A stretch of 64,000 nt of DNA. Origin: Nocardiopsis gilva YIM 90087. Lineage in GTDB: Bacteria; Actinomycetota; Actinomycetes; Streptosporangiales; Streptosporangiaceae. The stretch's first letter is position 1. The number at the start of each line of letters is the position of its first letter. Both the position numbers and the translations under genes were made by a program. This document shows, piece after piece, positions 42,155 through 51,493 of the stretch. The notes beneath the pieces were generated by a model, which was given only the letters and a program-made list of their open reading frames with translations, was not told the origin of the DNA and did no database searches. The stretch spans positions 2,046,001 to 2,110,000 of the forward strand of contig NZ_CP022753.1 in the NCBI RefSeq assembly GCF_002263495.1, read 5' to 3'.

Positions 42155-42182
42155 GGTCCGGCACAAGCCCATGTCCCGGACC
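42155..42182 (+). promoter_or_regulatory. Hairpin in the infB leader
   Basis: GGTCCGG and CCGGACC pair around a 14-nt loop just before the infB ribosome-binding site. A further small hairpin (ATCGCG-tcac-CGCGAT) is at 41992-42007. A possible promoter, TTGGAG with 18 nt to TAGGGT, lies at the end of ylxR (about 41955-41984). Confidence 0.35.
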
Positions 42183-42198
42183 GAGATAGAGGAGAGCA

Positions 42199-45136
42199 GT
42201 GGCGAAGGTCCGGGTATATGAGCTCGCGAAGGAGTTCGGAGTAGAGAGCAAGGCTGTTCTGGCCAAGCTCAACGAAATGGGCGAATTCGTGCGGTCGGCG
42301 TCCTCCACGATAGAGGCACCCGTCGTCCGTCGGCTTCAGGAAGCTTTCAACAACGGCTCCGCCGAGAAGAAGGGCGGCGCCAAGCCCCGCCCTGCGGAGC
42401 CCAAGCCGCGTCCGCGCGGCGAGTCCCCGGCCCCGGCGAAGCCCGCCGAGGCCGACAGTGGTGCGCCGTCGCGCCCCGCTCCCAAACCAGGCCCGAAGCC
42501 GGGTCCGGCTGCCCGTCCCAGCGCCCCCGGTGGTGGTACGCCGAAGCCGGGTCCCAAGCCGGGACCGCGTCCGGCGGGCCCCAAGGCAGAAAAGGCGGAC
42601 AAGGCCGACAAGACGGAGCGCCCCGCCGGTCCGAAGCCGGGCGGCCGTTCCGAGCGCGGCGGTCGTTCCGAGTCCGGCAAGGGACCCCGTCCTGGCCCGC
42701 GTCCGCGGGTCCGCGTCCGGGGAACAACCCTTCGCGTCGACAGCGACCGGCATGGGTGCCAAGCCGTCCCGCGTCCGGGCCCCCGGCCCGGTCCGCAGGG
42801 CGGCGGCCAGCGTCCGGGCGGCGGCGGTGCCGCGGGTAGCGGTTCCCGTCCCGGCGGCGGTGGCGGCGCCGGCACCAGCGGCCCGCGTCCGCAGGCGCCG
42901 CGCCCGCAGGCCCGCGTCCCGGCGGTGGCGCCGGTTCCGGTGGTCCCCGTCCCGGCGGCGGTGCCCGGGTGGCGCCCCGCGTCCGGGTCCGCGCCCGAGC
43001 CCGATGAACATGCCGTCGTCGCGTCCGACGCCGTCGACGGGCGGTGGCGGCCGTGGTGGTCCCGGTGGGGCCGCGGCGGTGGCGGTGGCCGTCCCGGTGG
43101 TGGCCGCGGTGGCCCGGCGGCGGTGCTCGCCCGGCGGCTTCGGCGGTGGCGGCCCGCGTCCCGGCGGTTTCGGCGGTCGCCCCGGTGGCGGTCGCGGCCG
43201 CGGTGGCGGAACGGCGGGTGCCTTCGGGCGTCCGGGCGGCCGTCCGGGCCGTGCGCGCAAGTCCAAGAAGCAGCGGCGTCAAGAGTTCAACGAGCTCGGC
43301 GCGCCCAGCTTCGGCGGCGTCAAGATCCCGAGCGGCAACAACCAGATCATCCGGCTGTCGCGCGGTGCGTCGCTGTCGGACTTCGGCGACAAGATCGACG
43401 TGAACCCGGCGTCGCTGGTCCAGGTCATGATGCACCTGGGCGAGATGGTCACCGCGACCCAGTCGCTGCCCGACGAGACCCTGCAGCTGCTCGGCGAGGA
43501 GCTGAAGTACCGGGTCGAGGTCGTCAGCCCCGAGGACGAAGACCGCGAGCTGCTGGAGTCGTTCTCCATCGAGTTCGGCGAGGACAGCGGCACCGACGCC
43601 GACCTCCGTCCGCGTCCGCCGGTGGTCACCGTCATGGGCCACGTCGACCACGGTAAGACCAAGCTGCTGGACACCGTTCGGAACAGCAACGTGGTCAGCG
43701 GCGAGGCCGGCGGCATCACCCAGCACATCGGTGCCTACCAGGTGGCGACCACGGTCGACGGTGAAGAGCGCAAGATCACCTTCATCGACACCCCGGGTCA
43801 CGAGGCGTTCACCGCCATGCGTGCCCGCGGTGCCCAGGCCACCGACATCGCCATCCTGGTGGTCGCGGCCGACGACGGTGTGAAGCCGCAGACGGCGGAG
43901 GCCATCGACCACGCCAAGGCGGCCGAGGTGCCGATCGTCATCGCGGTCAACAAGATCGACGTCGAGGGTGCCGACCCGCAGAAGGTCCGCGCCCAGATGA
44001 CCGAGTACGGCGTGGTCGCCGAGGAGTTCGGCGGTGACGTGCAGTTCGTCGACATCTCCGCCCTCAAGGGCGAGAACATCGATGACCTGCTGGAGGCCGT
44101 CGTTCTGACCTCCGACGCCGCGCTCGACCTGCGGGCCAACCCCGACATGGAGGCCCAGGGCCTGGCCATCGAGGCCTACCTGGACCGCGGCCGCGGTTCC
44201 ATGGCCACGGTGCTGGTCCAGCGGGGCACGCTCAACGTCGGCGACTCGATCGTCTGCGGCGACGCCTTCGGCCGCGTTCGCGCCATGCTCGACGAGCACG
44301 GCCAGAACGTGCAGACCGCCGAGCCGTCCCGCCCGGTCCAGGTGCTCGGTCTGACCAACGTGCCCAGCGCGGGTGACAACTTCCTGGTCGTCAAGGACGA
44401 CCGGGTGGCCCGTCAGATCGCGCAGCAGCGCGAGGCGCGCGAGCGCTTTGCCCAGCAGGCGAAGTCCAGCCGCCGGGTCACCCTCGACAACTGGCAGAAG
44501 ACCCTGGAGGAGGGGGAGCGCAACGAGCTGCTCCTGCTCATCAAGGGCGACATGTCGGGTTCGGTCGAGGCCCTGGAGGAGTCGCTGCTCAAGATCGACG
44601 CCGGCGGCGACGAGGTGGCCATCCGCGTCATCGGTCGCGGTGTCGGTGCGATCACGCAGAACGACATCAACCTGGCCGCGTCCGCGGACGCCATCATCGT
44701 CGGCTTCAACGTCCGGCCGGAGGGCAAGAACAGCGAGCTCGCCGACCGCATGGGCGTCGACATCCGCTACTACTCGGTCATCTACCAGGCCATCGACGAG
44801 GTCGAAGCGGCCGTCAAGGGTCTCCTCAAGCCCATCTACGAGGAGGTCCAGCTCGGTTCCGCGGAGATCCGCGAGGTCTTCAAGGTGCCGAAGATCGGCA
44901 ACATCGCCGGTTCGATCGTCCGCAGCGGCATCATCCGGAGGAACGCCAAGGCACGCCTCATCCGCGAGGGTGTGGTCATCTCGGAGAACCTCAACGTCGA
45001 GTCGCTGCGCCGGTTCAAGGACGACGCCACCGAGGTCCGCGACGGATACGAGTGTGGTATCGGTATCGGCTACAACGATCTCCGCGTCGAGGACGTCATC
45101 GAGACGTACGAGATGCGCGAGAAGCCGCGTGACTGA
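42199..45136 (+). CDS. infB: Translation initiation factor IF-2, reading frame broken in the linker
   Basis: IF-2 is the GTPase that brings initiator tRNA to the 30S subunit. The N-terminal domain ([20 protein letters not shown]) starts at GTG 42199 in one frame. The GTPase core is in the next frame, with [24 protein letters not shown] and SALKG, followed by domains III-IV to the stop at 45136. Between them a Gly/Pro/Arg-rich linker (about 42700-43140) changes frame several times: IF-2-like text such as [15 protein letters not shown] and [15 protein letters not shown] lies in alternating phases. As infB is essential, sequencing or assembly indels in this GC-rich repetitive stretch are the simplest cause. 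A real defect would need rescue by an internal start. Confidence 0.9.
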
Positions 45137-45176
45137 CACTGGCGCGCACTGACGTGACAGTGTGAGTGGTGAAGGT

Positions 45177-45207
45177 CCCGGACCCCGGCCTCGTGTCGGG
45201 GTCCGGG
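45177..45207 (+). terminator. infB terminator
   Basis: CCCGGACCCCG (45177-45187) pairs perfectly with CGGGGTCCGGG (45197-45207) around a 9-nt loop, 40 nt after the infB stop. Confidence 0.7.
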
Positions 45208-45288
45208 GTCTCTGTCGAATCCCTTCCGGCTCAGGCCGCGCCGTCAAGCGGCCCACATATGACATCAAGATCGCGAAACTCGGCGCGT

Positions 45289-45615
45289 ATGACACGGAAC
45301 GGACGCCTGTTCGTCGGAGCACTGACGCTCGACATCCTTCTCGGTGACGTCCGCTCCCTGAAGGAAAAGCGTTCGGTGGTCCGGCCCATCGTGGCCGACC
45401 TCCGGCGGAAGTTCTCCGTGTCGGTCGCCGAGACCGGCGACCAGAATCTCTACCGCCGGTGTGAGATCGGCGTCGCCGTCGCGGCCTCCACGGCCGCGCA
45501 CTGCTCGGAGGTCATGGACTCCTGCGAGCGATTCGTCGCGGGACGCCCCGAGATCGAGCTGCTCGCCGCGAGGCAGCGGCTCTTCAGCTCAGAGGAAGAA
45601 AGTAACCATGGTTGA
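45289..45615 (+). CDS. DUF503 family protein (YlxP)
   Basis: This 108-aa protein belongs to DUF503 (YlxP of Bacillus), a ribosome-associated family encoded between infB and rbfA. Signature segments are LTLDILLGDVRSLKEKRSVV and VSVAETGDQNLYRRCEIGVAVAAS. ATG 45289 is chosen because the family domain begins five residues later; in-frame ATG 45259 is possible. There is no good Shine-Dalgarno sequence. The stop overlaps the rbfA start by 8 nt, so rbfA is coupled. Confidence 0.85.
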   Translation: MTRNGRLFVGALTLDILLGDVRSLKEKRSVVRPIVADLRRKFSVSVAETGDQNLYRRCEIGVAVAASTAAHCSEVMDSCERFVAGRPEIELLAARQRLFSSEEESNHG

Positions 45616-46060
45616 CGCCGCACGGGCGCGCAAAATCGCCGACCGCATTCAGCGGATCGTGGCCGAGATGCTGGAGCGCCGTATCAAGGACCCCCGCCTC
45701 GGGTTCGTCACCGTGACCGACGCGCGACTCACCAACGACCTGCGCGACGCCACGGTGTACTACACGGTGTTCGGCCCCGACGAGGAGGAGGCCGGCACGG
45801 CCGCGGCGCTGGAGAGCGCCAAGGGCGTGATCCGTTCCGAGGTCGGTAGGCAGACCGGGCTCCGGCACACCCCCAGCCTCACCTTCAAGCTGGACGGGGT
45901 CCAGCAGAACGCCCAGCACATCGAGGAGCTGCTGACGAAGGCCCGGCAGTCCGACGCCGAGGTGGCACGCGCCGCCTCGACGGCCACGCCCGCCGGCGAG
46001 GCCGACCCCTACAAGACGCCGCGCGAGGACGACGAGGACGAGGGCACACACAGCGTCTGA
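45608..46060 (+). CDS. rbfA: Ribosome-binding factor A
   Basis: This 150-aa KH-like protein is required for late 30S maturation and processing of the 16S 5' end. Signature segments are RIQRIVAEMLERRIKDPRLGFVTVTD and VGRQTGLRHTPSLTFKLD. An acidic tail follows. ATG 45608 has AGAGGAAGAAAG upstream and overlaps the DUF503 stop. A terminator follows 23 nt after the stop. Confidence 0.93.
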   Translation: MVDAARARKIADRIQRIVAEMLERRIKDPRLGFVTVTDARLTNDLRDATVYYTVFGPDEEEAGTAAALESAKGVIRSEVGRQTGLRHTPSLTFKLDGVQQNAQHIEELLTKARQSDAEVARAASTATPAGEADPYKTPREDDEDEGTHSV

Positions 46061-46082
46061 GTCGCGCCGCGCACCGCGGATC

Positions 46083-46110
46083 GCACCGGGCGCCCATCGG
46101 CGCCCGGTGC
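46083..46110 (+). terminator. rbfA terminator
   Basis: GCACCGGGCGCC and GGCGCCCGGTGC form a perfect 12-bp stem with a 4-nt loop (46095-46098), followed by a T-rich stretch (gtcgtcgttt). Confidence 0.8.
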
Positions 46111-46165
46111 GTCGTCGTTTCCCCACTCATCCAGACCCATCCAGGACACGAGGGACCAGCTTCAC

Positions 46166-47059
46166 ATGGCAGACAGTGGCGTCGTCATCGTCGACAAGCC
46201 CGCCGACTGGACGTCGCACGACGTCGTCGCGCGGGTGCGGCGGCTCGCCAAGACCCGGAAGGTCGGCCACGCCGGAACGCTCGACCCCATGGCCACCGGT
46301 GTGCTGGTCCTCGGGATCGAGAAGGGCACCAAGCTGCTCGGCCACCTCGCCCTGACGGAGAAGGTCTACGAGGCCACCCTCCGGCTGGGCCTGGCCACCA
46401 CCACGGATGACGCCGAGGGAGAGCTCGGCCCGCGGGTGGACGCGGCGCAGGTCGACGACGAGCGCATCCGTGCCGGTGCCGCCGCGTTGACCGGGGCCAT
46501 CGAGCAGGTCCCGCCGCAGGTCAGCGCGATCAAGGTGAACGGCAAGCGGGCTTACAAGTCGGCGCGCGCCGGGGAGGCGGTCGAGCTCAAGGCGCGTCCG
46601 GTGACCGTGTCGGAGTTCGCCATCGGCGACATCCGGCGCGTGGCCGACGCCGAGGGCACGCTGATCGACATCGACGCCCGCATCACCTGCTCCAGCGGCA
46701 CCTACATCCGCGCCCTAGCCCGCGACCTGGGGGACGCGCTCGGGGTGGGCGGCCACCTCACTGCGCTGCGCCGCACGCGGGTGGGCCCCTACGACCTCTC
46801 CCAGGCCCGCACCCTGGACCAGCTGGCCGAGGAGTTCACCGCGCTGCCGCTCGCCCAAGCGGTGGCGGCCGCGTTCCCGGTCCGTGTCCTCAACGACGCG
46901 GAGACCCGCAAGATCGCGCACGGCAACCGCATCGCCCCGGGCGAGCTGGGGTCCGGGCCGATCGGCCTGTTCGCGCCGGACGGAACCGTGGTCGCCCTGG
47001 CCGAGGACACCGCCCGCTACAGCAAGCCCATCGTCGTGTTCGAACCCGCGGGAAGCTGA
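46166..47059 (+). CDS. truB: tRNA pseudouridine(55) synthase TruB
   Basis: This 297-aa pseudouridine synthase modifies U55 in the T-loop of tRNAs. The catalytic aspartate is Asp40 in HAGTLDPMATG. The family segments KVNGKRAYKSARAGE and CSSGTYIRALARDLG follow, then a C-terminal PUA-like domain. It follows the usual order rbfA-truB-ribF. ATG 46166 is the only plausible start. Confidence 0.95.
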   Translation: MADSGVVIVDKPADWTSHDVVARVRRLAKTRKVGHAGTLDPMATGVLVLGIEKGTKLLGHLALTEKVYEATLRLGLATTTDDAEGELGPRVDAAQVDDERIRAGAAALTGAIEQVPPQVSAIKVNGKRAYKSARAGEAVELKARPVTVSEFAIGDIRRVADAEGTLIDIDARITCSSGTYIRALARDLGDALGVGGHLTALRRTRVGPYDLSQARTLDQLAEEFTALPLAQAVAAAFPVRVLNDAETRKIAHGNRIAPGELGSGPIGLFAPDGTVVALAEDTARYSKPIVVFEPAGS

Positions 47060-47198
47060 TTGGGCGCCGTGGCCCGCCCCGCCCTGCGGCGCCACGGCCG
47101 CGCCTATGGTGATCGCCGTGGCGGCGGGAACGGTACCGTTGGTCCGGGACTTTTCGCCGACAATCCGGCGGACATGTGGCTGAGGGGAGCTGTTTGAC

Positions 47199-48173
47199 GT
47201 GCGGCGTTGGGGCGGACTGGAGGAGATACCCCGGGACTGGGTCCGGTCCGTTGTGACCATCGGGGTGTTCGACGGTGTGCACCGCGGCCACCAGACCATC
47301 CTGCGCACAGCGGTCGACCAGGCGAAACGGCTCGACCTGCCGGTCGTGGTCGTCACCTTCGAACCGCACCCCGACTCGGTCGTGCGCGGCCTGCCGCACC
47401 CGGCCGTGCTCACCTCGTCCGAACGCAAGGCCGAGCTGCTGGCCGAGCACGGGGCCGACGCGGTGTGCGTGCTGCCGTTCACCGTGGAGCTGTCTCAGCT
47501 CTCCGCCGAGGAGTTCGTGCAGCACGTCCTGGTGGACCGGCTGCACACGGCGGCGGTGGTCGTGGGGGAGAACTTCCGGTTCGGGCACAAGGCCGCCGGC
47601 GACGTGGACGTGCTGCGGAGGCTCGGCGAGAAGTACGACTTCACCACCGAGGGCGTGCGGCTGGTGGCCGACGCCGACACCATCACCTCGACACTGATCC
47701 GCCGCTACCTCGACGAGGGCGACGTCGCCGAGGCCCGGGTCGAACTGGGACGTCCGCACCGGGTCGAGGGCCGGATCGTGCACGGCGCGGCGCGCGGGCG
47801 GGAGCTGCTCGGATTTCCCACGGCCAACCTCGACTGCCCGGAGCACACCGCGATCCCGGCCGACGGTGTCTACGCCGGGTGGCTGCTGCGGACCGCGCCG
47901 GGCGAGCACGCGGAGTCGTGCTGGCCGGCGGCGATCTCCGTGGGGACCAACCCCACCTTCGAGGGCAGCCCGCGCACCGTGGAGGCCTACGCGCTGGACC
48001 GCGACGACCTCGACCTCTACGGCGAGCCCATGGCCATCGAGTTCGTCCACCACATCCGCGGTCAGCTGCGCTTCGACAGCGTCGACGAGCTGATCGAGGC
48101 GATGTGCCGCGACGTCGACCAGGCCCGAGCACTGATGGCCGGCGCCGACGGCGATCCGTCGGATGTCGGGTGA
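47199..48173 (+). CDS. ribF: Bifunctional riboflavin kinase/FAD synthetase
   Basis: This 324-aa enzyme makes FMN and FAD. The N-terminal adenylyltransferase domain has TIGVFDGVHRGHQTIL and VVGENFRFGHKAAGD with STLIRRYL. The C-terminal flavokinase domain has GRELLGFPTANLDCPE and SVGTNPTFEG. GTG 47199 follows a GAGGGGAG sequence by about 9 nt. It lies upstream of rpsO, as in many actinobacteria. Confidence 0.95.
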   Translation: MRRWGGLEEIPRDWVRSVVTIGVFDGVHRGHQTILRTAVDQAKRLDLPVVVVTFEPHPDSVVRGLPHPAVLTSSERKAELLAEHGADAVCVLPFTVELSQLSAEEFVQHVLVDRLHTAAVVVGENFRFGHKAAGDVDVLRRLGEKYDFTTEGVRLVADADTITSTLIRRYLDEGDVAEARVELGRPHRVEGRIVHGAARGRELLGFPTANLDCPEHTAIPADGVYAGWLLRTAPGEHAESCWPAAISVGTNPTFEGSPRTVEAYALDRDDLDLYGEPMAIEFVHHIRGQLRFDSVDELIEAMCRDVDQARALMAGADGDPSDVG

Positions 48174-48208
48174 CCTCGCAGTTTGCGGTAGACTTCGACG
48201 AGTAAACG

Positions 48209-48301
48209 CGAGGATCGAGATCGTGCCCGCCGCCGTTGCGTGGGCGGGCAGCGCCGATCACCGTCCCGTGGGTTCTCCCCGGGCCGGGTCCTCGATCCTC
48301 C
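48209..48301 (+). ncRNA. Structured rpsO leader, candidate S15 autoregulatory element
   Basis: GAGGATCGAG (48210-48219) can pair perfectly with CTCGATCCTC (48291-48300). The closed region contains GCCCGCC/GGCGGGC (48225-48231 with 48243-48249) and a GGG/CCC-rich arm (about 48266-48283). It ends 106 nt before rpsO. Ribosomal protein S15 controls its own mRNA through leader structures in several phyla, so this is a reasonable candidate; binding is not shown. Confidence 0.5.
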
Positions 48302-48406
48302 ACTGACGGTGACTGCTCGTACGCGCGGTCACCGCGGCTGCGCTCCGCCCGCTACGTGCGGAGCATTCCCATGCCCGCGTACTGAGGAACAAGAAGAAGG
48401 AGCGAC

Positions 48407-48676
48407 GTGTCGATCGACACCGCCACCAAGGAAAAGATCGTCGCCGAGTACGGCACCGGCGAGGGCGACACCGGCTCGCCCGATGTCCAGGTCGCGCTGC
48501 TGACGCACCGCATCACCGAGCTCACCGAGCACCTGAAGACGCACAAGCACGACCACCACAGCCGCCGCGGCCTGCTGCTGATGGTCGGCCGCCGTCGCCG
48601 CCTTCTCAAGTACATCGCCAAGAAGGACATCAACCGTTACCGGAAGCTCATCGAGCGCCTCGGCTTGCGCCGCTAG
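48407..48676 (+). CDS. rpsO: 30S ribosomal protein S15
   Basis: This 89-aa S15 protein binds the 16S rRNA central-domain junction. The family segments [40 protein letters not shown] and [13 protein letters not shown] are complete. GTG 48407 has AAGGAG 4 nt upstream. A T-tailed terminator follows, so pnp needs its own promoter or read-through. Confidence 0.96.
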   Translation: MSIDTATKEKIVAEYGTGEGDTGSPDVQVALLTHRITELTEHLKTHKHDHHSRRGLLLMVGRRRRLLKYIAKKDINRYRKLIERLGLRR

Positions 48677-48689
48677 GCAGGTGACGTGA

Positions 48690-48717
48690 GGGAGTGGCCT
48701 CGGCCGCTCCCTTTCTT
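48690..48717 (+). terminator. rpsO intrinsic terminator
   Basis: GGGAGTGGCC pairs with GGCCGCTCCC (one G-T pair) around a 2-nt gap and is followed by TTTCTT. This is the most typical intrinsic terminator in the window. Confidence 0.75.
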
Positions 48718-49077
48718 AGTAGTGTGTGGATGTGGCACCCGCCATTGTGGCCAGCGAGTATCGTCCGCATTGGTGGCTGTGTGAATGTGTCCGGCCGCCG
48801 CGGCTTCTGTCGCATCCACACGTGACAACTCCATCGCAGTGAAGTGTTCCCGCGGTCCTCATCCTCGACTGCCGCGTCGAGGCCGGTCCTCGGTAGTGGT
48901 CTTCGGCTCGCCCCCCAGCGGAGGCGCGCCGAGGGCTTCGATCGATGACCGGTCGTCAGGGCCCTCCGCGCATACATGCGCCGACCGGCTGAGACGTCAT
49001 CTCGACGACGATCACCACACTCTTCGGGGTGCGGACGCGGGACCTCTGAGAACAATCGTGTTAACAGGAGGTCGCCC
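48718..49077 (+). other. rpsO-pnp intergenic region, pnp promoter/leader
   Basis: No gene is supported in these 360 bases. It should hold the pnp promoter and a leader, which in other bacteria is the target of PNPase/RNase autoregulation. I could not single out a convincing promoter or hairpin. Confidence 0.35.
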
Positions 49078-51384
49078 ATGGAGGGCGCGTATTCCGCCGA
49101 AGCCGTTATCGACAACGGCCGCTTCGGCACCCGTACCATCCGCTTCGAGACGGGGCGTCTCGCTCGTCAGGCCGCCGGCTCCGCCGTCGCCTACCTCGAC
49201 GACGAGACCATGGTCCTGTCGGCCACCACGGCTTCGAAGCGGCCCAAGGAGAACCTCGACTTCTTCCCGCTGACGGTGGACGTCGAGGAGCGCATGTACG
49301 CCGCGGGCCGCATCCCCGGCTCGTTCTTCCGGCGTGAGGGCCGTCCGTCCGAGGACGCCGTCCTCACCTGCCGCCTGATCGACCGGCCGCTGCGCCCGTC
49401 GTTCAAGCACGGCCTGCGCAACGAGATCCAGGTCGTCGAGACGATCATGTCGCTTCACCCGGACCACCTCTACGACGTCGTCGCCATCAACGCCGCGTCG
49501 ATGTCCACCCAGCTCGGGGGGCTGCCGTTCTCCGGCCCGATCGGCGGCGTCCGCGTGGCGCTGATCGAGGGCCAGTGGGTCGCGTTCCCGACCCACACCG
49601 AGCTGGCGAACGCCACCTTCGACATGGTGGTGGCGGGCCGCGTGCTCGACGACGGCGACGTCGCGATCATGATGGTCGAGGCCGAGTCCACGGTGCAGAC
49701 CCTGAAGCTCGTCGCCGACGGTGCCGTCGGCCCCAACGAGCAGACGGTCGCCGAGGGGCTTGAGGCCGCCAAGCCGTTCATCAAGGTACTGTGCCGGGCC
49801 CAGCAGGCGCTGGCCGACCAGGTTCCGGCGGCCGAGGCCGGCGCCGAGTTCCCGATCTTCCTCGACTACGAGGACGACGTCTACGCCGCCGTCGACAGCG
49901 CGGTCCGCGAGCAGCTGGCCCAGGCGCTGACCATCGCCGACAAGCAGGAGCGCGAGACCGAACTCGACCGCGTCAAGGCGCTGGCCGGGGAGAAGCTCGT
50001 CGAGGACTTCGAGGGGCGGGAGAAGGAGGTCGGCGCGGCCTTCCGCTCGCTGACCAAGCAGCTCATGCGTGAGCGCGTGCTGCGCGACAGTGTCCGCATC
50101 GACGGCCGCGGCCCCAAGGACATCCGTCCGCTGAGCGCCGAGATCGGCGTGGTCCCGCGGGCGCACGGCTCGGCGCTGTTCGAGCGCGGTGAGACCCAGA
50201 TCCTGGGTGTCAGCACGCTGAACATGCTGCGCATGGAGCAGACGGTCGACACGCTCAACCCCGAGCGGACCAAGCGCTACATGCACAACTACAACTTCCC
50301 GCCGTACTCCACCGGTGAGACCGGTCGCGTGGGTTCGCCCAAGCGTCGCGAGATCGGCCACGGCGCGCTGGCCGAGCGGGCGCTGCTGCCCGTTCTGCCG
50401 TCCCGTGAGGAGTTCCCGTACGCCATCCGGCAGGTGTCGGAGGCCGTCGGTTCCAACGGCTCCACCTCCATGGGCTCGGTCTGCGCCTCCACCATGTCGC
50501 TGATGGCGGCGGGCGTCCCGCTCAAGGAGATGGTGTCCGGTATCGCCATGGGCCTGATCAGCGAGGGCGACGAGTTCGTCACGCTGACCGACATCCTCGG
50601 CGCCGAGGACGCGTTCGGCGACATGGACTTCAAGGTCGCCGGTACCCGCGAGCTCATCACCGCGCTGCAGCTCGACACCAAGCTCGACGGCATCCCCGCC
50701 GAGCAGCTGGCCAAGGCGCTGCAGCAGGCCCGCGGCGCGCGGCTGGCGATCCTGGACGTCATGCAGGAGGCCATCAACCGCCCGGCCGAGATGAGCCCGC
50801 ACGCGCCGCGCATCCTCACCGTCAAGATCCCGGTGGACAAGATCGGCGAGGTCATCGGCCCGAAGGGCAAGATGATCAACTCGATCCAGGAGGACACCGG
50901 CGCCGACATCACGATCGAGGACGACGGCACCATCTACATCGGCGCCGTCGACGGCCCGTCGGCCGAGGCCGCGCGCGACACGGTCAACAGCATCGCCAAC
51001 CCGACGATGCCGGAGGTCGGCGACCGCTACCTCGGTACGGTCGTCAAGACCACCGCGTTCGGCGCGTTCGTCTCCCTGCTCCCGGGCAAGGACGGCCTGC
51101 TGCACATCTCCCAGATCCGCAAGCTGCACGGCGGCAAGCGCATCGAGAACCTCGACGATGTCATCAGCATCGGCGAGAAGATCCAGGTGGAGATCCGCGA
51201 GATCGACGACCGCGGCAAGCTGTCGCTGATCCCCGTGGAGGTCGTGGAGGCCGAAGCCGCCGGTGACAGTGCCGACGCCGCGGAGGCCAAGGACGCCGAG
51301 TCGGAGAAGAGCGAGTCCGAGGGTGAGGGCGGCGCGCCGCGCCGTCGCCGCCGCACCCGCGGTGCCCGCAGCGAGAACACCTGA
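49078..51384 (+). CDS. pnp: Polyribonucleotide nucleotidyltransferase
   Basis: PNPase is a 3'-5' phosphorolytic exoribonuclease. This 768-aa protein has two RNase PH domains (first with [20 protein letters not shown]; second with [29 protein letters not shown]). A KH domain ([18 protein letters not shown]) and an S1 domain ([20 protein letters not shown]) follow. The acidic then Arg-rich C-terminal tail is an actinobacterial feature. ATG 49078 has AGGAGG 6 nt upstream. A 14-bp terminator follows 20 nt after the stop. Confidence 0.96.
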   Translation: MEGAYSAEAVIDNGRFGTRTIRFETGRLARQAAGSAVAYLDDETMVLSATTASKRPKENLDFFPLTVDVEERMYAAGRIPGSFFRREGRPSEDAVLTCRLIDRPLRPSFKHGLRNEIQVVETIMSLHPDHLYDVVAINAASMSTQLGGLPFSGPIGGVRVALIEGQWVAFPTHTELANATFDMVVAGRVLDDGDVAIMMVEAESTVQTLKLVADGAVGPNEQTVAEGLEAAKPFIKVLCRAQQALADQVPAAEAGAEFPIFLDYEDDVYAAVDSAVREQLAQALTIADKQERETELDRVKALAGEKLVEDFEGREKEVGAAFRSLTKQLMRERVLRDSVRIDGRGPKDIRPLSAEIGVVPRAHGSALFERGETQILGVSTLNMLRMEQTVDTLNPERTKRYMHNYNFPPYSTGETGRVGSPKRREIGHGALAERALLPVLPSREEFPYAIRQVSEAVGSNGSTSMGSVCASTMSLMAAGVPLKEMVSGIAMGLISEGDEFVTLTDILGAEDAFGDMDFKVAGTRELITALQLDTKLDGIPAEQLAKALQQARGARLAILDVMQEAINRPAEMSPHAPRILTVKIPVDKIGEVIGPKGKMINSIQEDTGADITIEDDGTIYIGAVDGPSAEAARDTVNSIANPTMPEVGDRYLGTVVKTTAFGAFVSLLPGKDGLLHISQIRKLHGGKRIENLDDVISIGEKIQVEIREIDDRGKLSLIPVEVVEAEAAGDSADAAEAKDAESEKSESEGEGGAPRRRRRTRGARSENT

Positions 51385-51403
51385 TCCGTGACCAACGCAT
51401 GAC

Positions 51404-51437
51404 CGGGGCGGCCGCACCACAGGGTGCGGCCGCCCCG
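51404..51437 (+). terminator. pnp terminator
   Basis: GGGGCGGCCGCACC and GGTGCGGCCGCCCC pair perfectly around ACAG (51419-51422), with one further C-G pair at the base. Confidence 0.75.
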
Positions 51438-51493
51438 TCGCATTGGCCCACCCGTCTCTGACACATCGCCACCAACGACGCGAAGAAGGAAGC

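Noticed and set aside
42347-45322. Minus-strand open frame of 991 codons opposite infB
   Set aside because: Antisense shadow; the sense strand carries the conserved IF-2 GTPase motifs.
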